Origin: Angiostrongylus vasorum
Taxonomy: Eukaryota; Nematoda; Chromadorea; Rhabditida; Metastrongylidae
NCBI GenBank assembly: GCA_018806985.1
Contig: JADANN010000033.1
Location: 1-64,000 of the forward strand
Direction: 5' to 3'
DNA: 64,000 nt
The notes under the pieces were generated by a model. The model worked only from the letters and a program-made list of their open reading frames with translations, was not told where the DNA came from and made no database searches. Every line of letters begins with the position of its first letter. Within the stretch, counting starts at the first letter, position 1. Of the stretch, positions 24,291 through 36,374 are shown one piece after another. The translations under genes were made by a program, and so were the position numbers.

Positions 24291-24896
24291 TTTTGAAGTG
24301 AGGAACACATGAAAAAAGTTGACATACCGGTAGCATACTGCAAGACTATTTACCATCACAACGAGAAGCCATGTACACACTTCAAGGGCATAATATGCGA
24401 GTGAAAGTGGATGGCAGAGCGGCTAAAACATTTCCGCTTTCCCTGCTGTTCTTATGACACCACTATTCAGTGATGAGGAAGGAGTGCTGGCTAATTTCAT
24501 AAGAGAGTATGCTAGAAACGATCTGATGACCGAAATTCGGAATTTTGCTTGTTTCAAATGGATTCATTTTCCATTCCAAAGAGAAGAAATACCTTGGAAT
24601 GCCTCTAATTCTTTCTAGTCCACGTAGTAACTCCCTAGACAGAGCACTTCAAGATTTCACGGAGAATCTACCCGACTAGTATTCAGCAGCATTCATGATG
24701 TAGTAGAAAATATGCTCGTGCAAGAACCGAATGCACACGGAAAAAGAGTTCGGAGCCCGTTGTGGATGGCGGTTGCGAGGAAGAGCATCGAATGCAACCA
24801 GTGTCGTTAATAGCACAGTGTGATACATATGATGTCGGCTCATGTGGTAGAAAACAATTAAGTATACAGCTCACCTAATATCGCGGAACTCTGCCT

Positions 24897-25646
24897 ACAG
24901 ACACTTTGCTAAGGAAGTGAAGAGCTTAGTGCATGTCGTGAAGTGTAAATTAGATGCTCTAGCCACGCTAAAAAGCGATGACATAAACGAACAAAAGCGT
25001 GTTTACGCAAATTTGGAAACGTCGATGAATTATGCCGCATTGATTTTCTCCACTTTTACAAGTAATTTCACCTGTCCACCTTATCAACCATACAGGTTAA
25101 GTCAGCTATCTCATTCCATTGGTACCAGTTTCTGATCAGGTAAACTATATTCCACTTGATTTCACCCACAAGAATGAATATAGTTCTTTCACACCTTAAC
25201 ATCCTTGTCGTTGTACTCAACATAGTAGGCAGCCATGAGGACGAATACTAGGGAGTACGTAAAAGTTAGGAGATTGTTATATAAGGCATTATTGATTGAA
25301 TAGTTTTAGAAAGACTAGACTTACTCTGCACGCGGGAAGCATTTTGATAGAGAATTTTGGCAAGTTATGTACGACGTTAAATACCGCAATTTGTGCTGTT
25401 ATATAGAATCCCTAAATGTCTTTAGTCGATAAATACATGAATAGCTTGAGAAGAGGCGTTGACTTACACGAAAGTATTTTTACCGAAGAAAAGTGCTACC
25501 TCGTATGTGAAGTCATAAAAAAACAAGCTAGGCTTTTAGAGTACGATAGAGTGTCTAACAGTAGGAGAGAACGGTGTATATCGGAATTAATCTATATCTT
25601 TAAATGCAGCCAGAACAGCGACATGAAAACAATCTCGATCACTTGA
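24897..25646 (+). other. Possible coding remnant or unrecognised exons
   Basis: Two stretches look more protein-like than their surroundings. The first, 24897-25135, follows a CTGCCTACAG acceptor-like end and reads KEVKSLVHVVKCKLDALATL and INEQKRVYANLETSMNYAAL. The second, 25416-25646, reads FTEEKCYLVCEVIKKQARLL and RRERCISELIYIFKC. I recognise no family. They may be exons of a small gene, a pseudogene, or chance frames. Confidence 0.2.
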
Positions 25647-27654
25647 GTATCCTCTCTTCATGAGAAACAGGGTTAGCCTCAGCAGAATTTCCATTTGACC
25701 CTCAGTTTTACGTTGTGGTAAGATAAGCTTTCACTGGTGTAATCAGACAATCATGTTGTGACTTTCGCAATTTACAACTACAGGCAGTCGCTGGTCTTTG
25801 AGCATCGAAGGTAGCTTTGCCATTTTGACGCTTAAACGATCGCGTATATTGATTTCAATATGTACGCAGCTGTGCTTTAGCACCCTATATCTTGATTTCA
25901 AAGCGCATCTCAATTGCGCTTGAATGACACGCGATTCGATGGGGTCACCTGTGGGAAAATGGCCGTGGTAGTGCGAGGGTTGAACCCTTTGTTTCGTAAC
26001 AACTATTTGCCTCAGTTTGACCAAAACTGTGTTTGTTTCAATAATTTCAGGCAGATGCATCACTTTTTGATTACGTTGCACCTTCGCGATACGTTGTAGT
26101 CAATCAACGGAGCATTGAACGCAGATTTTATACTGGGAGTGGTAAATGAATAAGGTGTTCTCAGGCATCCTTACAAAACGCCGTTCCCGACGGTGGAATA
26201 GAACCGGTGGATATAAAAAATATGAAAAAGACACGCAAGTATACCTCAACAATGACACGCAGTTGTGTGGGAACGCTAGTAATGTCATGGCTAGGTAATG
26301 GAGGAATTTCATTTTTTTTATCTCACAAGAATTAGTTCGCACACAACAGGCTTCCAAGAGCATGAGAACATACACAGAAGGACACACAAATATGCCAAAG
26401 GTGGAGATACAGAGAAAAAACCTAAGGGACCGAACAATACACCGAGAAAGTCAAGAAATCGGTGCGCCGTACCTCTTGCACTGAGCGACGGGCAGCACAT
26501 TTTCATTTCAGTGCGCTTGTCAATTGCTCTCTAATGACTCGCTGTCGTCAAAAAGTTAACACTAGATTCTCTACTAAAATAGCTGCCATTCCTGGAATTT
26601 GACCACTCTTACCCGAGAATACTTGACAATAAGTTCTTTTTTCTTAAAGCAGAAAAAGAAGGAAAATCATAAATGGACTAAGAAGCAGATTTGTATCTTT
26701 TAATACCAGTAGTCTTTAGCCCTGAATGATCCTCGATTTTTTTTTGCGTTTGAACAATTCCTACCACGTCAAGCGTCGCATTCATGAGCTTGTATTGCTA
26801 CACCGTCTCGCTGCCTTCTTCAAAGAATGACGCTGTGGCCGTATTACGCGAGCTCAGTTACATACCTTTTTGAAGAAATCTCGAGAGTAATGGTGAAGGT
26901 TTTCAGTATTTGAACACAAAAATCCCCAAAATAGCAGAAGTATTTCATTTAGGAAATGTCTCTTTTTTTCAACACAATCAAACTTCGAGTATGCAGACAC
27001 AATACAACCGTCACATGGTCGCTTGTTCGATCTAAATCCGGGCTAAGAAGACCCACTGGCTCTTTATATGGACAGTTCCATGATTCTCAGAAGAATCAAC
27101 TTACCTAGCACTCAACGACGGTGAGGAAGACAAAGTTCTTCCCTAGTAAGTCGAGTTCCCATACGTAGGTTCTTACTAGGTGACGGTGCCACACAATGGT
27201 CCAAATTAATAAAGTGCCGAGATCAGCGCAATATACACAAAGTCGGTCAATACAAGTAAGAATGACATAAACGTTCTGTCAAATCACTTGTTTCTTCGCT
27301 TGACAACCCTCTCGGAGATCATTTCACAGTTTTTTCTTCTCGTCTATATGTTATCCCACGGATCTCAGTCATCATCGATGGATCTCCTGCTGGACAATGC
27401 TAAAAAACGGATTTAAACGTAAGAAATTTAAAAAATAAAATTGGCGCTCATTTAAAAATTTGCCATTTACGTTTTTAAAAAATAACTGCGTTAAGTTTAC
27501 AATATTAAGCGACTACTGATGATCAAGTAAGTGCATAAAGTCATCTACATTGTTTTCCCATAATGACTTTAAAATCGTACAAGTTCGAATTAACGCATAT
27601 TTCCCACATTTACGATGATTGGTATTTCTTTAGGCATAAAGTATAATATATTTT
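25647..27654. other. No recognised feature
   Basis: No interspersed family and no recognisable coding sequence. A 112-codon minus frame at 25743-26081 is unassigned. Confidence 0.35.
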
Positions 27655-27935
27655 TCAAGGGTTTGGGTAGCGCAGTGGTCGGAGACGCCCTGCAATACTC
27701 ATGAGATAGAATACCGCGCCCAAGGCTCGATGAGCGGTCCCCTCCGTCCGGGGTCGGAAGATTGGTACCGGACTTGTCTGGGAGGATAGCAGCACTGGCC
27801 GAGTACATCGGTTGGCCACCTCGAGTCAGCATTGCAAAGGTCAAATATGCACTAAATCACCTCCAACGATGGTCGAATGCATGGCAAATCCCTCAGGGAT
27901 TGGTCAACGCCGAGAGCCTTTCTTGACGGCTGACA
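27655..27935 (+). mobile_element. S1 SINE copy
   Basis: Begins GGGTAGCGCAGTGGTCGGAG, a box A-like region, and ends GGTCAACGCCGAGAGCC. Contains TTGGTACCGGACTTGTCTGG and the CACCTCCAACGATGG block. Confidence 0.85.
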
Positions 27936-28537
27936 ACGTAAATCACGAGCAATTTTTTCTGTGAAATGCTTATCGTAAGGATTACGACGATTTGCCTGCT
28001 CATCAATGAAGCTCAAAAGCGGTCGTCTCCAATAAAATGGTGATCTCCTTGCTGTAGAAGTAAAATGTGTTTTAACGAATGGCCAATATACATCCTAACA
28101 GGAAATACTACACAAAGCATAAACTGAAATCAATTTTATAGCTACGAGATGCTTTGACCGTATCCTCCGTCATCTTTGCTCCAGCGACAAAAAAAACCTT
28201 TGACAAACTTTCCCATGCTGTCTACCTGTAGGACTGGAGCCAGCACGCTGTCCATCTTTGGTAACGAGGTTGAAAAAATTTGATCACATCACTTATTAAT
28301 GAATTTCTACGCTATTTAAGAATGGGATCGTAGTGAAATTAGAAACTTTCGCAAACATGAACAAAACAAACCGACCATTCTTTTCAAAGCCACTCTTTAC
28401 GCATTTTCCTTCTCCTATCTTTGTACGGTTCTGTGTAGATCTTTCGAAAAAATTGTAAGCAAAATTGTGGTTGCCACTGAAAAAAAGTGCAAGAGATTTG
28501 CTATTTAAAATTTAATTTTTTTTAAAATTTTTTCCTC

Positions 28538-28820
28538 AGCTAGTTTTATCGATCTTTTGCCATAAGCAATCACCCGTCAACGGGATTGATCTGCGGAGCC
28601 CAAATTTGAGAGCTCAGACAAACGAAACGAAGGACCCTCATGGTATAGTGGTGAATGCATTACTCCCCGGAAAGGACAATAGCCCGTTCGTTCCCCACCG
28701 TAGACACCTGCGGTCCGGAGTTTTGCAAATATCTCAGCATCATTAAAGTTATATTTCGCAATGTACCCTGCCTTTTAAAAAAGAATAGGCAGTAAATAAA
28801 AAGGTTAAGATTGTGATCCC
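28538..28820. repeat. Family B inverted pair
   Basis: A minus distal head (28538-28610, AGCAATCACCCGTCAACGGG) joined to a plus copy (28615-28820, ACGAAACGAAGGACCCTCAT to AATAAAAAGGTTAAGATTGTGA). Confidence 0.75.
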
Positions 28821-29099
28821 ATCTTCGTTCATCAGAACTGACAGTAGAACACTATAGTCACGCAAGTCCCGACGATATTTTGTCACACTGCTTCTTTCTT
28901 CTTTCTCTGCTGCTTCCAATAGTTTCTTCTACTTGTACCGTTGTAGGTCTTCCTTCAAAGCTCTTCTGCAGCTGGCATTTATTACTAGCTATGTTAAACG
29001 TGTTGCAGTAGGATCAAGCATCAATTTGCTTTTCTTTTGAACAACTCCTTAGTAGTGATGGAGACGCGATCCGATCATCTTGCTTGAGGAACTGAGGCG

Positions 29100-29610
29100 A
29101 ATTCGGCACAGCTTTTCAGTCCTTCGACAAGCAGTACTCATCAATTGCGTTGGTCGGTGAGTAGTAGTTGATGATAGTGATCTTCTTATGACACGACAGT
29201 TGAAGACGGAGGAAGGCTATGCGAGGGGAAACGATCTCGTATGAGTCGACGAGATGTACAATGGACGGGTGGACGACAAAACCTACGCAGCCGACATTTC
29301 GTGACGGGACCTTCTCTCCACTGATCACAAGGGTTCCGTTGTTCAGCTGGCGTATGTCGATCTTCTTGATTTTTGTTTCTTATAATGCGATCTCGTGAAA
29401 TTTAATGCGATCTGCGGCTACAAGAAGGGCGTGAAGATCGGCGTCTGTGGAGAGTGTTCTGGCATTATACGTGCATAGTAAGAAACAATCTCCATGGCGT
29501 GTCGTGCGTGTTTTCGTCAGATCCGAATCCAATGACGTCCTGAGCAACCTGAGATTTTCTGGCCTCTCACCGGTCGTCTCACCAACTGACATCATAGACG
29601 GGAGCACCCA
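29100..29610 (-). mobile_element. RTE-type non-LTR retrotransposon relic (endonuclease part)
   Basis: The minus strand gives two frames in order: 29607-29380 with TTRHGDCFLLCTYNARTLST and LHALLVAADRIKFHEIAL, then 29328-29116 with [20 protein letters not shown] and [10 protein letters not shown]. This is the start of the apurinic-type endonuclease domain of RTE elements common in hookworm genomes. The two halves are in different frames and no reverse transcriptase follows. It is a truncated dead copy. Confidence 0.8.
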
Positions 29611-29765
29611 GTGTGCGGGGTACTAAGGCTCGCCTATTGCTGGTCGTGCAACTTGGTCCTCCCTGGAGTCCTGACGCAACCTTGCAAGGGCGTATCCAGG
29701 TCTTCACCACGATGTGGATCAGAGGGAGGCGTCTTTTTCGGCGACGAATCCTTCGCTCGGTCTTC
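29610..29765 (+). repeat. Weak family A-like remnant
   Basis: CACCCAGTGTGCGGGGTACT, CCTGGAGTCCTGACGC and GGATCAGAGGGAGGCGTC keep the family A order but are diverged. Abuts the RTE relic. Confidence 0.35.
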
Positions 29766-30106
29766 CTACTGGTTGATTCGGAGTGATGTTAAAATCGAAA
29801 TCAGAAACGAAAGTAGGAATGTAAAAGCAGAATTCGTAATGCAAACTTGTGTCAAGAAACTGGGGAACAAAACAAACAAAACTGATCAGACTAACTTAGC
29901 TGGATGTTGAATAGTTCGAAAATCAGCGCTGAGTAAGAGGCAAGCAAGCGCGGCTAGGCAGAAAAAATGTTTGCTTATTGACGTTTATCCAAGAAACTTC
30001 TTATCTTACCGATTCAACAAGCACACATCGCAGGAGAAGAAGCTAGTCGGTGTTCCTTCTTTTTTCATTGCAGAACTTGTTTCACTGGAATCGTTGTCAT
30101 AGTTAT

Positions 30107-30562
30107 TTTCAACTCCGGATTACCACAGTCTTGTGGCATGCAAACGCATAAACAGCTGTTGCTGATATCGTGTAACGATGGCAAGGACAGGGCCCTTAAG
30201 AGACTGCTTGTCGAGGGCGCCTCAACAGTTACCCGCTTAGATGAAAAAAAGGTCTGTAAATCAATGTCAAATGAAGCTGGAAGCAGCTTAATTTCTTCAG
30301 AAGGTTCACCGAATAAGAAGGAACATTCGTCGTTTCTAGAATCCGAATTGGGCCGTACGTGGCAGCACTGTAATTTCTTTTCATTGACAGTTATCTCCTG
30401 AAATACGATATTTCTTCGATAAGCCGCTTGCACTTTCACTTGAAATTGATTTAAAAGCTTTTTTCCTTAACTAAACTTATAAGCGCTCACAGAGTCACCA
30501 CGTCCTCATTCACATCACCTTACCCAGTTGCTAAAATTCACATCAACCCACATACCTAATTC
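30107..30562 (+). repeat. Left arm of a 455-bp near-identical inverted repeat
   Basis: The reverse complement matches 33258-33716 with only a few differences. One is a homopolymer of 7 versus 8, which breaks the frame in the other arm. Minus-strand reading here gives an open 124-codon frame (30439-30065) with SSKRVTVEAPSTSSLLRALS and SCLCVCMPQDCGNPELK. I do not recognise this protein. The spacer holds a Penelope relic, an S1 SINE and a family A copy. Confidence 0.85.
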
Positions 30563-30589
30563 TCTCCTGTGACCATCTCCTGTGACCTG

Positions 30590-31605
30590 GCTAATTTTTT
30601 AAAAGAGCTACTGACCGCTTTGCACAGGTCAAAAGATCTGGTTGAAAAAGATTTGAAAAAGGGCGCCAGGTCACAGGAGATGGTGAGGCATTAGCCTTTC
30701 CGGTCCATCTCCCAACTTTTTGAATTTAACCCAAACGCTCCAACAGCCTTGTGCGCTAATGTTTTTGATTCCTGCCATAGGATACTAAGGATCACTTCGA
30801 AATGCGTACCTAGAGGAGTACTTTGGCGAACCTTACATTTCCCACCTAGATGTTATTTATTGCAGACACAAAGTGGCACATCCGTTTCCCAATGTATATT
30901 CGATCGCATGCCTTACGTAAGATATTACACAATTTTTTTGAGCTGCACAAACGGTCATAGAAGCCGATTGCGGACTAGTTGACGGTGGAGAGCATTGGTT
31001 GGGAAGTGAATAACTGCCATCTCTTGTAAAGCGTGCGGGGACGAATACGTTGGCGAAACGGGTAGACCACTCTGCATTCGTATAAAAGAACACCTAGTCG
31101 GCAAACGTAAACCAAACACTCCACTAGGCACGCATAGGACGCAGAGACATAACGGAGAAGATTTTGAAGTACGGGTTACGGTGCTCGCGCAGGAATCGAG
31201 AACACAAGCGCGCACAACTCTCGAGGCGTTCTGGATTAATTCCAGAAATCCGGAAATGAACCGCAGGGAGGAATGCCTCATTATCACGCGTGATATTGGG
31301 CAGTATATAAGCTTGTTATTCTGATGAGATGGGTACATTACGAATCCATGTGAACTCTATGCGGTTGGTCTCCTGTGAAATATTTAGTGGAAGACTCCTA
31401 GAAAGCGGTGAGTGTGCAAAGACTGCGTGTTCAATGTGATTAAAATTTTGGTTCAACATTTTCTCTGTTTGGTTATGGAGGCGTTTGACCGTGTAGATTC
31501 CAATCAACTTGACCTTTCCAGGCTCTGAGGAAGGCGAAATCCGCCGAAACCTCAGCTTGTACATAAATAAAGAAACAATAACACCTCGTGTTTGCTAAAC
31601 AGAAG
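30590..31605 (+). mobile_element. Penelope-like element relic with open GIY-YIG endonuclease domain
   Basis: An open frame from 31025 to the TGA at 31324 encodes CKACGDEYVGETGRPLCIRI, then KEHL, a QRHNGEDFEV block and LEAFWINSRNPEMNRREECL, a GIY-YIG domain of Penelope type. An upstream stop (TAA before 31025) cuts it off from the reverse transcriptase. The tail at 31522-31605 carries CTCTGAGGAAGGCGAAATCC and ends near ACACCTCGTGTTTGC. The part before 31000 is degenerate and shares a diverged block with 3460-3600. Assignment of 30590-31000 is an inference from that similarity. Confidence 0.75.
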
Positions 31606-32099
31606 TGGAAAGAATTATTCAATCAATGCCGAGGTTAATAGAAAGTCGGACGTGGGAGTAACTGCCACTTAATTTTCAAGACCACTTTTTTCTTAGGCAT
31701 CTCTTAACGGGGTGGTTTGTTTCACTTGGTATGAAGGGTGGCTTGAAGGAGATCTTGCTTATGTTTGTAACACTATTTTCGGACATAACTCTAACTTTTT
31801 ATCTGACCAGAGTGGCTTCTGTTTCGTAGACATTGGAAATGGCTATTTTTCGTGCCAGGTTTAGCGAATCCTTCCTTTTCTGTCCTGCGCCAACATTTTC
31901 AGCCATTTCTACATGTTTTTGTTGAACGCTTTTAAATGTCTCAAGAAAGTGAAGAGGGATAGTACACTAGTATATTTTCACTATTTGGATTTTGATACCA
32001 CTTTGTTATGAAGTCACTTTCTGAAAGCTGTATTTGGAGATGTAGGAACGGAAGGCAGTTCTCGGTTGGTTTTCATCGCGTGAAATCTATGTAATGTAA

Positions 32100-32380
32100 T
32101 GTAAAGGTGGGTGTAGCGCAGTGATCGGAGGTTTCCTACATTACACATGGGGTCGATCTCAGCGCCTAAGACACACGAAGCCTTCCATCCCTCCGGGATC
32201 GGTAATTTGATACCAGACCTGTCTGGGAGGATAGCAGCATCAGCTCGATACATCGGGTAGGCATGCGAGTCATTGTAAAGGCCAGATATGCATCCAGTCA
32301 CCTCCAACGATGCTTAATGAAGTCAAATGCATGGCGCATCCCTCAGAGTTTGATCAACTCCAAGAGGTTCATGCTTCATT
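32100..32380 (+). mobile_element. S1 SINE copy in the spacer of the 455-bp inverted repeat
   Basis: Begins GGTGGGTGTAGCGCAGTGAT and runs through CCTTCCATCCCTCCGGGATC and CACCTCCAACGATGCTTAAT to the 3' end near GATCAACTCCAAGAGGTT. Confidence 0.8.
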
Positions 32381-32689
32381 TTTTATTTAAATTTTATGTA
32401 CTCAGATTGCCTGTTCATTCAATTATTCAACAATTCAAAGCAGTCGTCTATCTGTTCTTGTGTGAAAGTGACGATTAAGCAGCCGTCTATGTATCAATAG
32501 TAGAGTAAGGATCAACGATCGAAAACAAGAGCTTCCATCTTAGACATGTAGATTATGGTAAGGTTCGGTGGTAATAACTATTCCATGACCAACCTTCTAA
32601 TTTATGCAAAATATCTCCTCCACTACCAAAAAAGTTCAACAACTACTGCTTTGACGTTCTTATGAGAGTTGTCAGCCGTTGAATCGAGA

Positions 32690-33085
32690 AAGCCTCCCAA
32701 CGGTTTACCTCCTCATCGTGGTTGGGAGGTTTTCCTGGCTACGATGAATCCATGAGCAGCGAGAGGGTTCATCCCGCTGGCAGGATCTCCCAAGCTGAGA
32801 AAAAAGCTCGGCGTTTCCATCAGGACGTCTAGCTAAGAGTAAACGAATACCAGGATCCACCACCGTCCTAGTATCAAAGTCGCATGGTGGCAAATCTCCT
32901 TCTGATCCACGAGGGCTGCGGCTGCCCTGTCGTGGTGACGACCTGGAGCAGGCTTTGGCCAGGCTGTCCTCGGGATTCCAGGGAACCACAATGGTTTAAC
33001 CAGCAAATCTCCGAAAAATGGTGATTATGCTGGAGCCCGCACAACCAGTGAGGACGGCCGTTCAAGTGCCAAGTGTCAAGTGTGT
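32690..33085 (-). repeat. Family A copy, full length, reverse
   Basis: CCTCATCGTGGTTGGGAGGT at one end and CACAACCAGTGAGGACGGCC at the other; the complement contains GGATCAGAAGGAGATTTGCC. Lies in the spacer of the 455-bp inverted repeat. Confidence 0.85.
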
Positions 33086-33257
33086 ATCGAGAAAGTATGC
33101 GCATTTGTTTTCTCTTCATGTTCTACGAGCTTCTCGAGAATGGTTTTCATTGCGGAGTCATTCGATACATGACTATGAAGTGAAGTAATATCTAATGATT
33201 ACACTACGTCTGTGATGTTTGGTTGCGCGCAGCGTAGGTGATATCAGAACATTCTGG

Positions 33258-33716
33258 TATTAGGTATGTGGGCTGATGTGAATTTTAGCAACTGGGTAAG
33301 GTGATGTGAATGAGGACGTGGTGACTCTGTGAGCGCTTATAAGTTTAGTTAAGGAAAAAGCTTTTAAATCAATTTCAAGTGAAAGTGTAAGCGGCTTATC
33401 GAAGAAATATCGTATTTCAGGAGATAATTGTCAATGAAAGAAATTACAGTGCTGCCACGTACGGCCCAATTCGGATTCTAGAAACGACGAATGTTCCTTC
33501 TTATTCGGTGAACCTTCTGAAGAAATTAAGCTGCTTCCAGCTTCATTTGACATTGATTTACAGACCTTTTTTTTCATCTAAACGGGTAACTGTTGAGGCG
33601 CCCTCGACAAGCAGTCTCTTAAGGGCCCTGCCCTTGCCATCGTTACACGATATCAGCAACAGCTGTTTATGCGTTTGCATGCCACAAGACTGTGGTAATC
33701 CGGAGTTGAAAATAAC
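33258..33716 (-). repeat. Right arm of the 455-bp inverted repeat
   Basis: Reverse-complement copy of 30107-30562. The plus-strand frame VTVEAPSTSSLLRALPLPSL to CGNPELKIT is retained, but an extra T in the run near 33568-33575 shifts the frame relative to the other arm. Confidence 0.85.
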
Positions 33717-34309
33717 TCGTCGTGCAAGCTTTTTGTGGACCGATCTCAAATAATTTCTTATAGCGTCATTATTTCCCCGTTATATATGTGAATCACTCGT
33801 TAGGAATGCTTAATGATGTTGATAGAAAGGGTTTAAAACATGTGCTGTTGCAGCAACAGCAACGATTGGTGCTGAGGGATTTACTTTTTTTGCTGAAATC
33901 CAAGGCACCTTGCTAGTTTCCAAGTCGCTTGCAGTGATATCTGCAACTCTGCGACTAGATTTTTTTCTCGGACAGCGGCGAATCCTGATATTGGTTTACA
34001 CTTAGCTAAGCTTTCGGGCGAAAGCGCCGAATTACTCCTCAGGCATGGTGGTTGAACGGGTGTCGAGTTTTTTTTCATTTGATCGCACTTATACACCAAG
34101 AAACAGACTCCAGTCAGCGATAAGGCTATAAATCACAAAAGGAGAAAAAAAATGTTAACTATATGTCTACGCTAGAAGAGTAGAGTACTTGAGTAAGATG
34201 GATTCTTGTTCCAGGAACTTAGCAACTGGATGATAGGAACACTTCGGACCTCGTGCACCATAATAGCAAAAATTTTTTCCTTCTTTTACTTTACATAATC
34301 CGTTAGCAC

Positions 34310-34590
34310 ACCTATTGTGCGGATCCCGGCAATTTTTGCATTCGATTCGTTTTCCTCCAATTCATCGTCCGCAGTGGTCGTCAAAAATCTCGCGTGTTAT
34401 TTCCTCTGCTGCTTGAGGACTTAGTCTTCCTCATGAGTGTTGTAGAATGCTGATCAAGTCGATTCTCCCTGCAATCTTGGAGATAACCGAGCTAAGGCAT
34501 TCTCACGTAAATTGGAGGAGAGCGTTAAAAAGGGAGAGGGTACGGGGCCAAACCAGAACCTTGTTTCCTGATAAACTGCATCAATAACCA
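34310..34590 (-). mobile_element. S2 SINE-like copy
   Basis: The minus strand carries AGCATTCTACAACACTCATG and the CTCCAAGATTGCAGGGAGAA stretch in family order. Diverged, but parallel over about 250 bp with the copy near 3.9 kb. Confidence 0.5.
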
Positions 34591-34606
34591 CTGCAATAGC
34601 TCATTT

Positions 34607-34660
34607 GTCGTTGTTCCTGTTGTTGTTGTCGCTGTTGTTGTTGTCGCTGTTGTTGCTGGC
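34607..34660 (+). repeat. (TTG)n-rich tract
   Basis: TTGTTG units interrupted by TCGCTG, directly beside a Penelope-like tail fragment. Confidence 0.8.
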
Positions 34661-34740
34661 TGACGGCTTACATTTCGGCGATTTCGCCTTCCTCAGAGCC
34701 GCCTGTCACGCGTTTGGAATAACAAATTATATGGACACAA
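34661..34740 (-). mobile_element. Penelope-like tail fragment
   Basis: On the minus strand the fragment reads GGCTCTGAGGAAGGCGAAAT followed by CGCCGAAATG, the tail signature also seen near 5.18, 16.81 and 31.53 kb. No coding remnant is recognised beside it. It abuts a (TTG)n-rich tract. Confidence 0.5.
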
Positions 34741-35072
34741 AACTGTGAAATACGATCTGGAAACAAAGAATCAATAAATCTCTACGAAGGCAAAACCAAG
34801 ATTCTTCTCTAAAACACCTAAGAAAAGTGAATCTTACCTAAAGCTGTGATAATCACTGTAACAAGGAGGTGTTGCTCTCAATTTTGGCCTGATCTTTCAT
34901 CATCACATGTCAGCAAAAAATGAAGTGTTTAGGAATAAAAACAAGGAAAAATTTCACGTTCATACATAAAATTAGGAATGATTTCTGAATTGTTCTTTTC
35001 TTATCGTGAAAAGAAAAGTGGGAAACTTTTCTGAGTTTTCTCAAGTCACCATGTTCACAGCAGACCATCACC

Positions 35073-35180
35073 ATGGACGACGATTCTACCAGAAAGAAAG
35101 CACTGGAAATATGCTGGGCCCGACTAGCAGTTAAGACGGGTCAGCTAAGTATACAAGTAAAAAATAAAACTCGATTAGAT
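35073..35180 (+). other. Possible first exon, unrecognised
   Basis: ATG in a good context after a run of pyrimidines opens MDDDSTRKKALEICWARLAV KTGQLSIQ, with a possible donor (ACAAGTAAAA) near 35155. No continuation was found and a repeat starts at 35295. Weak. Confidence 0.12.
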
Positions 35181-35294
35181 ATAGATTTACTTACCAATTC
35201 TAACGAGAAAATCCATCATGTCCTGAGTGGAAGGATGCTGTTCTTTTTTCAGACCTCACATGCAGAAGAAGTGAATTTGCTTCGACTGAGGCTG

Positions 35295-35388
35295 TTTCAA
35301 AACGTAGAATTGGTCTGAACTCCACCAACAGGTCATATCCATTAGAGGTGGATTGAGATCACATGCTGTTTTATCAGTTTAAAAAGGC
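35295..35388 (+). repeat. Third copy of a segment found in both inverted-duplication arms
   Basis: AACGTAGAATTGGTCTGAAC through CATATCCATTAGAGGTGGAT to TTTATCAGTTTAAAAAGG matches 9430-9516 and the complement of 20045-20125. Part of the arm is therefore an interspersed repeat in its own right. Confidence 0.7.
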
Positions 35389-35929
35389 AGAGAAACACAA
35401 AAATAGCCTTAGATACTATGTAATCTTTCATTGATAAGCTAACACGATGTTGATAAAAAAGCTCAACTCGATGCGATCAGGAAGACTCACATGGAAAGAA
35501 GGAAGAACTGTGGACAATCGACTCGAATCAGTCTGGCTCTGAGCAAAGCTATATTATCAATGGAAGAATACGTATTGATTACCTGCCGAGGTTAAAGGAA
35601 AGTCGGTTTTTGAAACATCTTAACTAGTATTTTTTCAAGCCCACCATCATTCAACCTTTTTTCCGTCAACCTCGTGTTGGCTTAAAAAATCCAGAGAGGT
35701 ATCGATTATCCTTAATTAGGTTTGTGCGTCGCAAAAAATTGAAACAAAACTTTTTCTCGATATCATATATGTAATTTCGTTTCTCTTAAATAATGTATTC
35801 ACTGCAACAACGGCTGAAAGCGACCAGCAAGGCTGCATGAAAACAACGAAAAAAAAACCAGCATATAGCCTTATTTATCAAAAAGCACCAAAGTCATTAA
35901 TTTCATTCAACTTAGATCCCAGACTTTTC

Positions 35930-36345
35930 AAACGTTATCGACAAGTCAAAAATCTTCCTCAGATCGTTACCGCTACAGGCAGTCGCAGCCATAAACTCCA
36001 TCTTTTCGGAGTTTTGTTGATTTAGATGTCGTGGTTCCCTGGAGCCACGAAGTCAGCCTAGCCATAGTCTTCCCCAAGTCGTCACCGCTACAGGCAGCCG
36101 CCGTCATTGTAGATCAGAGGGAGTTTTGCCACCATGCGACTAGTTTGATACCAAGACGGTAGTGGATCCTGGTATTGGATTACTCTCAGCTGGGCTTCCT
36201 GGTAGAAACGCCAGGCTGTCCTCGGGACACCAGGGAAGCACAGTGGCTAAAACAGCAAGTCTCCAGAGAATATGGCTTGTGTTGGGGCCCGCACAACCAG
36301 TGAACACGGGTCATCCATGTATTCAAGTAGTATCGACAAGTTAAT
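35930..36345. repeat. Family A snap-back (plus part joined to minus part)
   Basis: A short plus fragment (35940-35990) is followed by a plus copy (about 36020-36215, from GTGGTTCCCTGGAGCC to GAAACGCCAGG). This joins directly to a minus copy of the element's first third (36205-36345, CTCGGGACACCAGGG to CACAACCAGTGAACACGGGT). The two parts share sequence and could fold on each other. Confidence 0.7.
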
Positions 36346-36374
36346 TCTGTCCTATTTCTTAACCGACTGGTGAC

